Program-made: the position numbers and the translations under genes | Part shown: positions 26,050 through 34,424 of the stretch, piece after piece | How the letters are laid out: the number at the start of each line of letters is the position of its first letter | Position numbering within the stretch: position 1 is the first letter of the stretch | DNA from: Pseudomonas sp. Seg1 | GTDB lineage: Bacteria; Pseudomonadota; Gammaproteobacteria; Pseudomonadales; Pseudomonadaceae | DNA length: 64,000 bases | Assembly (NCBI RefSeq): GCF_018326005.1 | Contig: NZ_AP021903.1 | Coordinates: 6,507,501 to 6,571,500 of the forward strand | Reading direction: 5' to 3' | The notes under the pieces: model-generated | Database searches by the model: none | What the model saw: only the letters and a program-made list of their open reading frames with translations | What the model was told of the DNA's origin: nothing

Positions 26050-27254
26050 CAGGCCACCTCTGCGTGCCAAGGGCCAAACGGATCCGCCAGCAACCGCCAG
26101 CCTTCCACACCGAGCGCCATTTCCTCGTCGGTCAGCAGGCAATCATCGAGTTCGCCTGAGAGCTGAGGGAAATTGATGTTCTGGCCGATGAACACCAGCT
26201 CCTGACGACAATCTCCGACGCTCGGCGTCCAGTTTTCCATGATCGCCAGGGTGCTTTCCTGATCTTGCGGCCACTGGTCTTTTGGCACAAAACGCCACCA
26301 ACGCCCGGCAAAACCATGACGCATCAAACCGCCGGCCTGCGACCAACTGCCGGCGTCATTCGGCTTGCTGGCCAGCCAGAAAAAACCTTTGGAGCGCAGC
26401 AATTTGCCGTTGAGCCACGGGCGGTCGATGAAGTTGAAGAAGCGTTGCGGGTGAAAGGGACGGCGCGCGCGATAAGCAGTGGATGCGATGCCGTACTCGT
26501 CGGTTTCCGGGACGTGCGCACCGCGCAATTCCTTTAACCAACCCGGCGCTTGTGCGGCTTTCTCGAAGTCGAAACGGCCGGTATTGATAATGCTCTCCAG
26601 CGGTACCTCCCCCATCACCATCGGGATGATTTCGGCGTGGGCGTTGAGGCGCTTGAGAATGGCGACCAGTTCTTCACGCTCCCGCTGGCTGATCAAATCG
26701 ATCTTGCTGATCAGCAGTACATCGGCGAATTCGATTTGCTCGATCAACAAGTCGGTGATGGAGCGTTCGTCCTCTTCGCCAAGGACTTCTCCGCGGGAGG
26801 CGAGACATTCTGCGGCCTGATAGTCGAGGAGGAAATTCACCCCGTCGACTACAGTGACCATGGTGTCCAGCCGGGCGATATCGGCGAGGCTTTGGCCCTG
26901 CTCATCGCGGAAGGTGAAGGTCTCCGCGACCGGCAGAGGCTCGGAGATGCCGGTGGATTCGATCAACAAGTAATCGAATCGTCCATCGCGGGCCAGTTTG
27001 CTGACTTCTTGAAGCAAGTCTTCGCGTAACGTACAGCAGATACAGCCATTACTCATTTCCACAAGCTTTTCTTCAGCGCGGTTCAGGCTTACATCACGCT
27101 GAACTTCGCTGCCATCGATATTGATCTCGCTCATATCGTTGACGATGACTGCCACACGCAGCCCTTGCCGATTACGTAGTACGTAATTCAAAAGTGTACT
27201 TTTTCCGGCGCCTAAAAATCCGGAAAGAACGGTCACAGGCAGTGCGGCTGACAT
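26049..27254 (-). CDS. zigA: Zinc metallochaperone GTPase ZigA
   Basis: A 401-residue COG0523 GTPase that supplies zinc to client enzymes when zinc is scarce. Walker A is SGFLGAGKST at 11-20, the CxCC metal site is CICC at 71-74, and IESTGISEP and SKID complete the GTPase site. The C-terminal CobW domain includes RPFHPQRFFNFI. The ATG at 27254 gives MSAALPVTVLSG; the upstream open frame lacks similarity. It is the first gene of a two-gene operon with DUF1826. A Zur-box palindrome lies 131 bases upstream, shared with the divergent secreted-protein gene. Confidence 0.93.
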   Translation of the reverse strand: MSAALPVTVLSGFLGAGKSTLLNYVLRNRQGLRVAVIVNDMSEINIDGSEVQRDVSLNRAEEKLVEMSNGCICCTLREDLLQEVSKLARDGRFDYLLIESTGISEPLPVAETFTFRDEQGQSLADIARLDTMVTVVDGVNFLLDYQAAECLASRGEVLGEEDERSITDLLIEQIEFADVLLISKIDLISQREREELVAILKRLNAHAEIIPMVMGEVPLESIINTGRFDFEKAAQAPGWLKELRGAHVPETDEYGIASTAYRARRPFHPQRFFNFIDRPWLNGKLLRSKGFFWLASKPNDAGSWSQAGGLMRHGFAGRWWRFVPKDQWPQDQESTLAIMENWTPSVGDCRQELVFIGQNINFPQLSGELDDCLLTDEEMALGVEGWRLLADPFGPWHAEVA

Positions 27255-27382
27255 TGGGTAATCCTCGACAGGTGGCAGCCGATCTGCGCTTTTGCGTAGC
27301 GCTGGACGTTTTTGGGCTTCAAACAATGGATTCGCAGGAAGCTAAACGCTTGAAATCGACCGAATCAGGCTCAGTTAAAATT

Positions 27383-27401
27383 GATGTTATAGTATAACAA
27401 T
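27383..27401. promoter_or_regulatory. Zur box between zigA and the secreted-protein gene
   Basis: TGTTATA (27385-27391), a central G and TATAACA (27393-27399) form a perfect palindrome that agrees with the gammaproteobacterial Zur consensus around GTTATA-ATATAAC. It lies 131 bases from the zigA start and 80 bases from the start of the divergent gene. Confidence 0.9.
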
Positions 27402-27479
27402 ATGAATTAGCCAGCCCCGCCCTTGCTCTTCACGACCAAGAGTCGGAAGCTGCGATCAATACGCCGCTCAGGAAATGTC

Positions 27480-27857
27480 ATGAAAGAAGCGCTGAAATGC
27501 TCAATATTGAGTCTGGCGTTGTTAACTGCCGCTAGCGCCTGGGGGAAAAATCCCGCGCCCGCCACCTGCACGCGTAGCGCCAATCTGCTGGCCTGCATGG
27601 ATGCCGACGGCAATGCCTACAGCGTCAACACTGATGGCAGTACGCTCTACCTGCGAGGTTTCGAAAAGAACGGCCAACGTTATTGGGCACAAACCAACAG
27701 CCGCTTCGGCCAACTGACGTTCTTCACCGGTATCGCCTCCGACGGTGAAGCGTGGGTGGGCTACACCCGACGCGTGGGATGGACGACGATCAATCGTTTC
27801 TCCAGCTCGGGAGGCAGTAGCGCAAAATTTACCTGTAGCCGGATTAGCGGCTGCTAA
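27480..27857 (+). CDS. Secreted protein of unknown function in the zinc island
   Basis: A 125-residue protein with a signal peptide (MKEALKCSILSLALLTAASAWG) and a small mature domain. It has Cys at both ends (ATCTRSANLLACMD and FTCSRISGC) and the pattern FGQLTFFTGIASDGEAWVGY. No family of known function recognised. The ATG at 27480 has AGGAA upstream. It reads away from the Zur box, and its stop overlaps the amidase stop by four bases on the opposite strand. A periplasmic role during zinc limitation is inferred from context only. Confidence 0.75.
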   Translation: MKEALKCSILSLALLTAASAWGKNPAPATCTRSANLLACMDADGNAYSVNTDGSTLYLRGFEKNGQRYWAQTNSRFGQLTFFTGIASDGEAWVGYTRRVGWTTINRFSSSGGSSAKFTCSRISGC

Positions 27858-29056
27858 ACCAGGCTTTTGGGCTGCTCCTGCTGCCAGGCCAGAAAGCTGT
27901 CGATCGGCGGATTTTTCTGAAAGTAGCGCTGCAAGCCCTCGTACAACCCGTCCGCAATGGCCTGCTGATGTCTCTTGGTGACTAAACGTTGACTGTCGCG
28001 AGCATTGGAAATGAAGCCGGTTTCCACCAGGATCGATGGCACATCGGGTGACTTGAGCACTGCAAATCCTGCCTGTTCCACACGCTTCTGATGCAGTGTG
28101 GTAATCCCCGCCAGACTCTCCAGAATCTTGCTGCCAAGCTGCAAACTGGCAGAAATGGTGGCGTTCATCGACATGTCGAGGATGACACCCGCAAGCATCG
28201 GATCCTTGTCTTTGAGGTTGAGCAGACTTGTTGCGCCAAGCAAATCCGCACCGTTCTCGCGCTGCGCCATGAACCGCGCAGTCGCCGATGTCGCACCACC
28301 TTCGGAGAGGCAGTAAACCGATGCGCCTGAGGCCGTCAGTCGCGGCGCTGCGTCAGCATGCACGGAGATAAACAGGTCAGCCTTATGCTGACGGGCAATC
28401 TCCACCCGCTTGCGCAAGGGCACAAAAAAGTCGTCGTTTCGCACTAGTTTTACGTCAAAGCCCTTCTCTTTTTTCAGGCGCTTGGCGAGCATCTGAGCGA
28501 TTGAAAGTACAACGTCCTTCTCACGCTCACCTTTCGCACCAACTGCGCCGGGATCTTTGCCGCCATGGCCAGGATCGACAACCACAATGATGTCGCGCTT
28601 TCGATGGACCTTAATCGCAGGTGTTTCACGTGGAACCATTGCGACTGTCGACTCTTGTTTTGCGCTGACCAGATCCAGAACCAGACGATGACCTTGACCA
28701 TCCTGAGGGGCCAACAGGAAGCTGTTAACCAGCACTGGAATCTTCAGATCGAGAACGATACGGGTGTCGCCCAGCCCCGTTTGCCCTGATCGAATCGAAC
28801 GAATCACCGTGTCGTTGAGAGCCAGTTGGCTCAAATCTCCACTGAGCGTTGCACCGCTCAAATCAATAATAAGCCGCTCTGGTGCGCTGAGGCTGAACGC
28901 CTTGTATCGAACAGGTGCGCTTAAATCGAACACCAACCGAAGCTTTTTATCGGAGCGCCAGAACCTCGCTTGGCGGATTTGTGTCGCGGAGCCACTTATA
29001 GGTAAAGCGAAGGCGGCGCTGGCTAGAATCAGAGTGAGCAAATGACGTCTGTGCAT
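27854..29056 (-). CDS. amiA: N-acetylmuramoyl-L-alanine amidase (AMIN plus Amidase_3)
   Basis: A 400-residue periplasmic cell-wall amidase that cleaves septal peptidoglycan cross-peptides from MurNAc. It has a signal peptide (1-24), an AMIN targeting domain (about 26-130) and the Amidase_3 catalytic domain (about 155-385). Zinc ligands are visible as VDPGHGGKDPG (H164) and ISVHADA (H234), and the catalytic Glu sits in VETGFISN. Its promoter region carries a Zur box shared with folE2, so this is the zinc-starvation amidase paralogue, as in the P. aeruginosa PA5538 locus. The gene contains a parS-type site at 28623. Confidence 0.92.
   Translation of the reverse strand: MHRRHLLTLILASAAFALPISGSATQIRQARFWRSDKKLRLVFDLSAPVRYKAFSLSAPERLIIDLSGATLSGDLSQLALNDTVIRSIRSGQTGLGDTRIVLDLKIPVLVNSFLLAPQDGQGHRLVLDLVSAKQESTVAMVPRETPAIKVHRKRDIIVVVDPGHGGKDPGAVGAKGEREKDVVLSIAQMLAKRLKKEKGFDVKLVRNDDFFVPLRKRVEIARQHKADLFISVHADAAPRLTASGASVYCLSEGGATSATARFMAQRENGADLLGATSLLNLKDKDPMLAGVILDMSMNATISASLQLGSKILESLAGITTLHQKRVEQAGFAVLKSPDVPSILVETGFISNARDSQRLVTKRHQQAIADGLYEGLQRYFQKNPPIDSFLAWQQEQPKSLV
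28623..28636. other. parS-type ParB-binding site inside amiA
   Basis: GTTTCACGTGGAAC, in the context TGTTTCACGTGGAACC, differs from the perfect Pseudomonas parS core GTTCCACGTGGAAC at one base and matches the universal pattern TGTTNCACGTGNAACA except at the last base. Confidence 0.8.
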
Positions 29057-29095
29057 ATGAAAGCCTGTTCATGAAAAAGGCATCGTGATTTGAAT

Positions 29096-29110
29096 TGTTA
29101 TAATGTAACA
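29096..29110. promoter_or_regulatory. Zur box between amiA and folE2
   Basis: TGTTATA (29096-29102), A, and TGTAACA (29104-29110) form a near-perfect palindrome with the same GTTA-N5-TAAC frame as the zigA box. It sits 40 bases from the amiA start and 31 bases from the folE2 start, so one site can control both. Confidence 0.88.
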
Positions 29111-29140
29111 TCCAATTCAATCAACACGATGGTTCCGAAC

Positions 29141-30037
29141 ATGAATTCGCTGACACTCCCGGATATCGCCGCACAATCTGCTCGCCAAGCCTTGCCGCTC
29201 GAATGGGTGGGCATGTGCGGCATAGCGCTACCGGTCTTGTTAGATGGCCAACGCTTGACCGCGAAGGCTGATGCAGGCGTGAGCCTTGACGATGGTGAAG
29301 CGCGCGGTATTCACATGTCGCGCCTGTATCTGGCTTTGGAAGCCCTTGAGGAGGAGAACCTCCGCCCTGCTCTATTGCGCCGACTTCTCCAGTTTTTCCT
29401 CGACAGCCACCATGGTTTATCCACTAACGCCTACCTGAATATTCATACCAATTTGCTGCTGAAAAGGCCGGCGATGGTCAGTCCTCTGGCTGGGTGGAAG
29501 TCCTACCCCGCGATCATTTCAGCCAGCCTGAAAAACACAGTGTTCCACGTGGAACTCAAAATCGAGGTGCCATACTCTTCAACTTGTCCATGCTCAGCAG
29601 CCTTGGCGAGACAATTGATCCAGCAACAATTCATCAATGATTTCGCCAACAAGCCACTGCAACATGCCGAAGTTCTAACCTGGCTAGGCTCGTCCCAAGG
29701 CATTGTTGCCACGCCACACAGTCAACGCAGCACCGCCCAACTGCACGTGCACCTCGACGAATTTATAGACGAGTTGCCGCTGAGCACGATCATCAACGAC
29801 GCTGAAGCAGCGCTCGGCACCGCCGTACAAACGGCGGTGAAACGTGCGGACGAACAAGCCTTCGCCTTGGCCAATGGGCAGAACCTGATGTTCTGCGAAG
29901 ACGCCGCACGCCGATTGAATCTCGCGCTACGCCGCTCCCCGGGAGTCAGCGCACTCCACCTGCGAGTGATTCACGCCGAAAGCCTCCATGCCCATGACGC
30001 TGTCGCGGAAAGCACCTGGCACCGGGAGCTAGCATGA
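29141..30037 (+). CDS. folE2: Zinc-independent GTP cyclohydrolase FolE2 (type IB)
   Basis: A 298-residue GTP cyclohydrolase IB that makes dihydroneopterin triphosphate, the first folate precursor, using metals other than zinc when zinc-dependent FolE fails. Family motifs include KNTVFHVELKIEVPYSSTCP with CPCSAALARQ. The C-terminal half reads AFALANGQNLMFCEDAARR. ATG at 29141 gives MNSLTLPDIA; an ATG four codons upstream is possible. A Zur box lies just upstream. It heads an operon whose genes mostly overlap by 1-4 bases: folE2, ATPase, permease, binding protein, carbonic anhydrase, dihydroorotase. A perfect parS core lies within it at 29542. Confidence 0.94.
   Translation: MNSLTLPDIAAQSARQALPLEWVGMCGIALPVLLDGQRLTAKADAGVSLDDGEARGIHMSRLYLALEALEEENLRPALLRRLLQFFLDSHHGLSTNAYLNIHTNLLLKRPAMVSPLAGWKSYPAIISASLKNTVFHVELKIEVPYSSTCPCSAALARQLIQQQFINDFANKPLQHAEVLTWLGSSQGIVATPHSQRSTAQLHVHLDEFIDELPLSTIINDAEAALGTAVQTAVKRADEQAFALANGQNLMFCEDAARRLNLALRRSPGVSALHLRVIHAESLHAHDAVAESTWHRELA
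29542..29555. other. Perfect parS core inside folE2
   Basis: GTTCCACGTGGAAC is a perfect 14-bp palindrome identical to the Pseudomonas ParB-binding core. The flanks read TG-upstream and T-downstream (TGTTCCACGTGGAACT). It encodes part of VFHVEL in FolE2. Confidence 0.88.
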
Positions 30038-30702
30038 TTCGCTGCCAGGACCTGAGCTGGGGCGCACCCGGCCAAGCACTCACTTCGCCTCTGACCCTTG
30101 AGCTTGAAAGCGGCAGTCTGACGGCAATCATCGGAGCCAATGGTTGTGGCAAAAGCAGCCTGCTGAAAGTCATTGCCGGACTGCAAAAACCCTTGGCAGG
30201 ACAGGTCACCCTGAGTGTTCCACGTCAAAGTGGTGTGTCCTTCCTCCCACAACAACAGCATCTGGATCGTCAATTCCCGATCAGCCTTCAGGAACTGGTT
30301 GCCGCGGGATTCTGGGGTCGCAGACTTTCCACCCAATTGCGTGCCCAACGCCTCGCCGCGGCATTGGAAGCCTGGCACCTGAATGGCCTCGACAATCGCC
30401 CGCTGATGGCGCTGTCCGGTGGTGAACTACAACGCGCGCTCCTCGCGCGATTGAGCCTGACCGACTCGCCTGTGCTGCTCCTCGACGAACCCCATGCTGC
30501 ACTCGATGAACTGGGTCAACAGCTCCTGTGGCAACACATCCACGCCTGGCACGCCGAAGGACGAACGCTGGTCTTGGTCTGCCATGACCTCGCCGCCGTT
30601 CGCCAACACATCCCGAAAACGTTGCTGATCAAAAACCGAATTTGCGTTTACGGCGCGAGCGCAGAACTCATCCAGCAATCCCCGCACATGCAGGTGGCCT
30701 GA
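30034..30702 (+). CDS. Zinc/metal ABC transporter ATP-binding protein (ZnuC-like)
   Basis: A 222-residue ABC ATPase. Walker A is GANGCGKSS, the signature is LSGGELQRALLARL, Walker B is VLLLDEPHAALDE and the switch His is in LVCHDL. The ATG overlaps the folE2 stop (ATGA). With the next two genes it forms a complete importer for a divalent metal. Placement between folE2 and other zinc-sparing genes behind a Zur box points to zinc. Confidence 0.9.
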   Translation: MIRCQDLSWGAPGQALTSPLTLELESGSLTAIIGANGCGKSSLLKVIAGLQKPLAGQVTLSVPRQSGVSFLPQQQHLDRQFPISLQELVAAGFWGRRLSTQLRAQRLAAALEAWHLNGLDNRPLMALSGGELQRALLARLSLTDSPVLLLDEPHAALDELGQQLLWQHIHAWHAEGRTLVLVCHDLAAVRQHIPKTLLIKNRICVYGASAELIQQSPHMQVA

Positions 30703-31565
30703 TGCTCACTGTCACCCTGTGGCAACCGTTCAACGAATTCGTCTTCATGCGTCGCGCATTGCTTGGCGGCCTGGTGTTGGCCTGCAGCACTGCGCCGCTT
30801 GGGGTGTTCTTGATCCTGCGGCGCATGAGCCTGATTGGTGACGCCGTCGCCCACGGCATCCTCCCCGGAGCAGCACTTGGCTTTTGGTTCGCCGGCCTGA
30901 GTTTGCCGGCGCTGACACTGGGCGGTCTCGGAGCAGGCCTGAGCATGGCCGGCCTCGCTGCATGGATTACCCGCCGTACCGGCCTGCGTGAAGACGCAAG
31001 CCTGGCGGCGATCTATCCCATATCGCTGGCCTGCGGTGTGTTGATTCTGGGTATTGCCGGTAAACGCCTCGACCTGCTGCACCTGTTGTTCGGCTCAGCA
31101 TTGGCCGTCGATGGCCCAACCCTCACCGGCATGTTGTGGGTCTCGGCATTCAGCTTGATTGCCATGATGTTTATCTACAAACCGCTGCTGCTCGACACCC
31201 TCGATCCATTATTCCTGCGAACCGTCAGCCGCCTCGGCCCACTCGCCCACGGCGTGTTCCTGACCCTGGTCGTACTGAATCTGGTGATCGGATTCCAGGC
31301 AATCGGCGCGCTCATGGTCGTCGGATTGATGATGCTACCCGCCGCTGCCTCACGTTTCTGGAGTCGACGCTTGCCGATCCTGATTGCCATCGCCGCACTC
31401 CTCGGCTGCTTGTCGGTGTGGCTCGGCTTGTTGCTGTCTTTCTATTACTCGCTACCCAGCGGCCCGGCCATCGTATTGGTAGCCGGCGTCGGTTATCTGC
31501 TGTCCGTGGTGTTCGGACCGGTACATGGGCTGCTGCGCCGCCCACCGTTGCTCACATCCCAATGA
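30702..31565 (+). CDS. Zinc/metal ABC transporter permease (ZnuB-like)
   Basis: A 287-residue ABC-3 family permease with about eight to nine membrane helices. Family signatures are FILRRMSLIGDAVAHGILPG near residue 40 and FQAIGALMVVGLMMLPAA near residue 210. The ATG at 30702 overlaps the ATPase stop (TGATG), so translation is coupled. ABC-3 permeases carry zinc, manganese or iron(II); zinc is inferred from the operon. Confidence 0.92.
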   Translation: MLTVTLWQPFNEFVFMRRALLGGLVLACSTAPLGVFLILRRMSLIGDAVAHGILPGAALGFWFAGLSLPALTLGGLGAGLSMAGLAAWITRRTGLREDASLAAIYPISLACGVLILGIAGKRLDLLHLLFGSALAVDGPTLTGMLWVSAFSLIAMMFIYKPLLLDTLDPLFLRTVSRLGPLAHGVFLTLVVLNLVIGFQAIGALMVVGLMMLPAAASRFWSRRLPILIAIAALLGCLSVWLGLLLSFYYSLPSGPAIVLVAGVGYLLSVVFGPVHGLLRRPPLLTSQ

Positions 31566-31576
31566 GGTGTTTCCCG

Positions 31577-32452
31577 ATGCGTGTTCTACTCGTGCTGTTC
31601 AGCCTGATGCTGTCGATGTCGTTGTCGGCGGCGGAGAAATTGCCAGTGGTCACCAGTTTCAGCATCCTCGCCGATATGGTTCATCACGTCGGCGGCGAGC
31701 ACATTCAGATCACCAATCTGGTCGGCCGGGACGCTGACGCGCACACCTACGAACCGACGCCGGACGACGCCAAAGCGTTGCTCAAGGCCAAATTGATCTT
31801 CAAGAACGGTTTGGGTTTTGAACCCTGGCTTGATCGTATGGTAACGAGCAATGAAACCAAAGCCGCCATCATCAGTGCCAGCCATGGCGTGATTCCGCGT
31901 TCGCTGGATGAGGACGGCGAAACCGTTCCCGATCCACATGCCTGGCACAATCTGGCCAACGCCGAGTTGTACATCGCCAACATCACCAAGGCGCTGATCA
32001 CCGCCGACCCGGCGAACAAGGCGGACTACGAGCGCAACAGCCAATCCTATTTGAAGCAGATCTACGCCCTGCTCGCCGAAGCCAAGGCCAAACTCGGTTC
32101 GCTGCCGCCGGGCAATCGCAAGATCGTCACCAGCCACGATGCCTTCGGTTACCTCGGTCAGGCGTACGGCATCGACTTCATGGCACCGCAAGGATTGTCC
32201 ACCGAGCGTGAACCGTCAGCGGCGGAAGTGGCGGCGCTGATTACCCAGATCCGTCAGGCCAACGTCAAAGCGGTGTTCATGGAAAACATCAAGGACGCGC
32301 GCCTGCTCAAACAGATCGCCGACGAAAGCGGCGCACACATTGGCGGCACGCTCTACTCCGATGCCCTGGCTGCCAGCGGCCCGGCCAGCACCTTCACCGG
32401 GCTGTTCGAATACAACCTCAACACCCTTTACGACGCGCTGAGCCAACCATGA
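31577..32452 (+). CDS. Zinc/metal ABC transporter substrate-binding protein (ZnuA-like)
   Basis: A 291-residue periplasmic metal-binding protein of the cluster A-I (SBP_bac_9) type. Signal peptide 1-18 (MRVLLVLFSLMLSMSLSA). Likely metal ligands are the His in DAHTYEP (H56), DPHAWHN (H121) and TSHDAFGYL, plus an acidic residue in LYSDAL. It lacks the long His-rich loop of classical ZnuA, so the metal choice (zinc or manganese) is less certain. The ATG at 31577 has GAGG nine bases upstream; an ATG at 31562 overlaps the permease stop and is the alternative. Confidence 0.88.
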   Translation: MRVLLVLFSLMLSMSLSAAEKLPVVTSFSILADMVHHVGGEHIQITNLVGRDADAHTYEPTPDDAKALLKAKLIFKNGLGFEPWLDRMVTSNETKAAIISASHGVIPRSLDEDGETVPDPHAWHNLANAELYIANITKALITADPANKADYERNSQSYLKQIYALLAEAKAKLGSLPPGNRKIVTSHDAFGYLGQAYGIDFMAPQGLSTEREPSAAEVAALITQIRQANVKAVFMENIKDARLLKQIADESGAHIGGTLYSDALAASGPASTFTGLFEYNLNTLYDALSQP

Positions 32453-33009
32453 TCCGCAAAAACCCTTCAGGCGATCTGCCGCAAATTGCCGAGTCGGCCT
32501 ACGTCGATAAAACCGCGATCATCTGCGGCAAAGTGCTGATCGGCGAAAACGTCTTCGTCGGCCCCTATGCGGTTATCCGCGCTGACGAAGTCGATGCGTC
32601 TGGCGAGATGGAGCCAATCACCATCGGCGCCAATTCGAACATTCAGGACGGCGTGGTCATCCATTCCAAGTCCGGCGCGGCGGTAACCATTGGCCAATAC
32701 ACGTCCATCGCCCACCGCTCGATCGTGCACGGCCCCTGCGTGGTCGGCGACCGAGTATTCATCGGCTTCAACAGCGTGTTGTTCAATTGCGTAGTCGGCA
32801 ATGGTTGTGTGGTGCGCCACAACTCGGTGGTCGACGGTCGCGACTTGCCGGACGCGTTCTACGTGCCCTCCACTACGCGCATTGGCCCGAATACCGATCT
32901 CTCGTTATTCCCGCCGGTGAGTGTCAGCGCCTCGGAGTTTTCCGAAGACGTGGCGCGAACCAATGTCGATCTGGTGCGCGGCTACAAAGCCTTGCAGAAC
33001 GAGTTCTGA
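32449..33009 (+). CDS. Gamma-class carbonic anhydrase family protein
   Basis: A 186-residue left-handed beta-helix protein with hexapeptide repeats (IICGKVLIGENVFVGPYAVI and GDRVFIGFNSVLFNCVVG). His ligands are seen in GVVIHSKSG, SIAHRSIVHG and CVVRHNSV. It resembles CamH-type gamma-carbonic anhydrases, which can use iron or cobalt in place of zinc. Its ATG overlaps the stop of the metal-binding protein (ATGA). In P. aeruginosa the orthologue sits in the same zinc-starvation cluster. It may replace zinc-dependent beta-carbonic anhydrase under starvation; that is inference. Confidence 0.87.
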   Translation: MIRKNPSGDLPQIAESAYVDKTAIICGKVLIGENVFVGPYAVIRADEVDASGEMEPITIGANSNIQDGVVIHSKSGAAVTIGQYTSIAHRSIVHGPCVVGDRVFIGFNSVLFNCVVGNGCVVRHNSVVDGRDLPDAFYVPSTTRIGPNTDLSLFPPVSVSASEFSEDVARTNVDLVRGYKALQNEF

Positions 33010-33012
33010 ACC

Positions 33013-34344
33013 ATGAGCAGTGTGCTGATCCGCAACGCACGGCTGGTCAACGAGGGACGGGAGTTCGACAGCGATCTATTGGTCAGCAACGGTCGCATCG
33101 TCAAGATTGCCCGCAGTATCGAAGGCGAAAACGCGAGCGTGGAAATCGATGCCAGCGGCCAATGGCTGCTGCCGGGCATGATCGATGACCAGGTGCATTT
33201 CCGCGAACCCGGCGCGCCGGCCAAGGGCAGCATTCATACCGAATCGCGCGCGGCAGTCGCGGGTGGTATCACCAGTTTCATGGACATGCCCAATACCCAT
33301 CCGGCGACTCTCACCCTCGAAGCACTGGCCGACAAGAAGCGCCGAGCGGCAATCAGTTCGGTGGCCAATTACGGCTTTCACTTCGGAGTCAGCCAGAACA
33401 ACCTCGACACCGTGGCCGCGCTCAATCCTTGTGAGGTGGCCGGGGTCAAAGTATTCATGGGCGCCTCGACCGGCAACATGCTGGTGGATGAACCGCAAAT
33501 TCTTGAACGGCTGTTTGCTGAAGTACCAACGATCCTGCTGGCTCACTGCGAACACACGCCGAGCATCGACACCAATGCGGCCAGACTGCGTGAACGGTTC
33601 GGCGATCGTTTGCCGCCAGAGGCGCATTCGCTGATTCGCAATGCTGAAACCTGTTATCGCTCCTCCTCGCTGGCCGTGGACCTGGCCAAACGTCACGGCA
33701 CTCGCCTGCACGTTTTGCACCTGAGCACCGCTCGCGAACTCGAACTGTTCGAGGACAAACCGCTGGCGCAAAAACGCATCACCGCAGAAGTCTGCCTGCA
33801 CCATTTGTTGTTCGATGATCGCGACTATCCAAACCTCGGCAACCTGATCAAATGCAATCCGGCGATCAAGAGCCAAGCCGACCGCGATGCATTGCGACAG
33901 GCATTACTGAGCAATCGACTGGATGTGATCGGCAGTGATCACGCGCCGCATACCTGGGCCGAAAAGCAGCGACCCTACGCCGAGGCGCCGTCGGGTTTGC
34001 CATTGGTGCAGCATGCGCTGCCGGCGTTACTGGAACTGGTGGCGGATGGCGTGGTGCCGCTGACTACGCTGGTGGCGAAGACCAGTCACCGCGTGGCGGA
34101 CCTTTTTGCCATTCCGGATCGTGGTTATCTGCGCGAGGGCTATTGGGCAGATCTGGTATTGGTTCAACCGCAGATGTCGGAGGTGTCTCGACAACCGATA
34201 CTGTCGCAATGCGGATGGACACCGTTTGCGGGTCGAAGCTTTCGGCATCGGGTGAGCACAACGCTGGTGTCGGGGCAGATCGCCTGGCGCGAGGGTCGCG
34301 TGAATGATGGGTGTCGGGGATTGCCGCTGCGGTTCATGCGTTGA
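33013..34344 (+). CDS. pyrC: Dihydroorotase paralogue of the zinc-starvation cluster
   Basis: A 443-residue amidohydrolase of the class I dihydroorotase type, catalysing carbamoyl-aspartate/dihydroorotate interconversion in pyrimidine synthesis. The metal site is seen as LLPGMIDDQVHFREPG, the likely carboxylated lysine in EVAGVKVFMG, HCEHT, LHVLHLSTA and the catalytic Asp in IGSDHAPHTW. It is the last gene of the folE2 operon, three bases after the carbonic anhydrase stop. Known zinc islands carry a second pyrC as a back-up for the zinc-dependent enzyme. A REP pair follows. Confidence 0.9.
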   Translation: MSSVLIRNARLVNEGREFDSDLLVSNGRIVKIARSIEGENASVEIDASGQWLLPGMIDDQVHFREPGAPAKGSIHTESRAAVAGGITSFMDMPNTHPATLTLEALADKKRRAAISSVANYGFHFGVSQNNLDTVAALNPCEVAGVKVFMGASTGNMLVDEPQILERLFAEVPTILLAHCEHTPSIDTNAARLRERFGDRLPPEAHSLIRNAETCYRSSSLAVDLAKRHGTRLHVLHLSTARELELFEDKPLAQKRITAEVCLHHLLFDDRDYPNLGNLIKCNPAIKSQADRDALRQALLSNRLDVIGSDHAPHTWAEKQRPYAEAPSGLPLVQHALPALLELVADGVVPLTTLVAKTSHRVADLFAIPDRGYLREGYWADLVLVQPQMSEVSRQPILSQCGWTPFAGRSFRHRVSTTLVSGQIAWREGRVNDGCRGLPLRFMR

Positions 34345-34355
34345 TTTTACTGACG

Positions 34356-34422
34356 CCTTCGCGGGCAAGCCCGCTCCCACAGGATCACGCTGAACCTGTG
34401 GGAGCGGGCTTGCTCGCGAAGC
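34356..34422. repeat. Inverted pair of REP palindromes
   Basis: CCTTCGCGGGCAAGCCCGCT (from 34356) is followed by AGCGGGCTTGCTCGCGAAGC (34403-34422), inward-facing, between the convergent pyrC and DUF3617 genes. Confidence 0.87.
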
Positions 34423-34424
34423 TT

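Noticed and set aside
30216..30225. Fourth parS-like site in the ZnuC-like gene (TGTTCCACGT)
   Set aside because: The left arm and core match but the right arm reads CAAAG instead of GGAAC, so it is only a half site.
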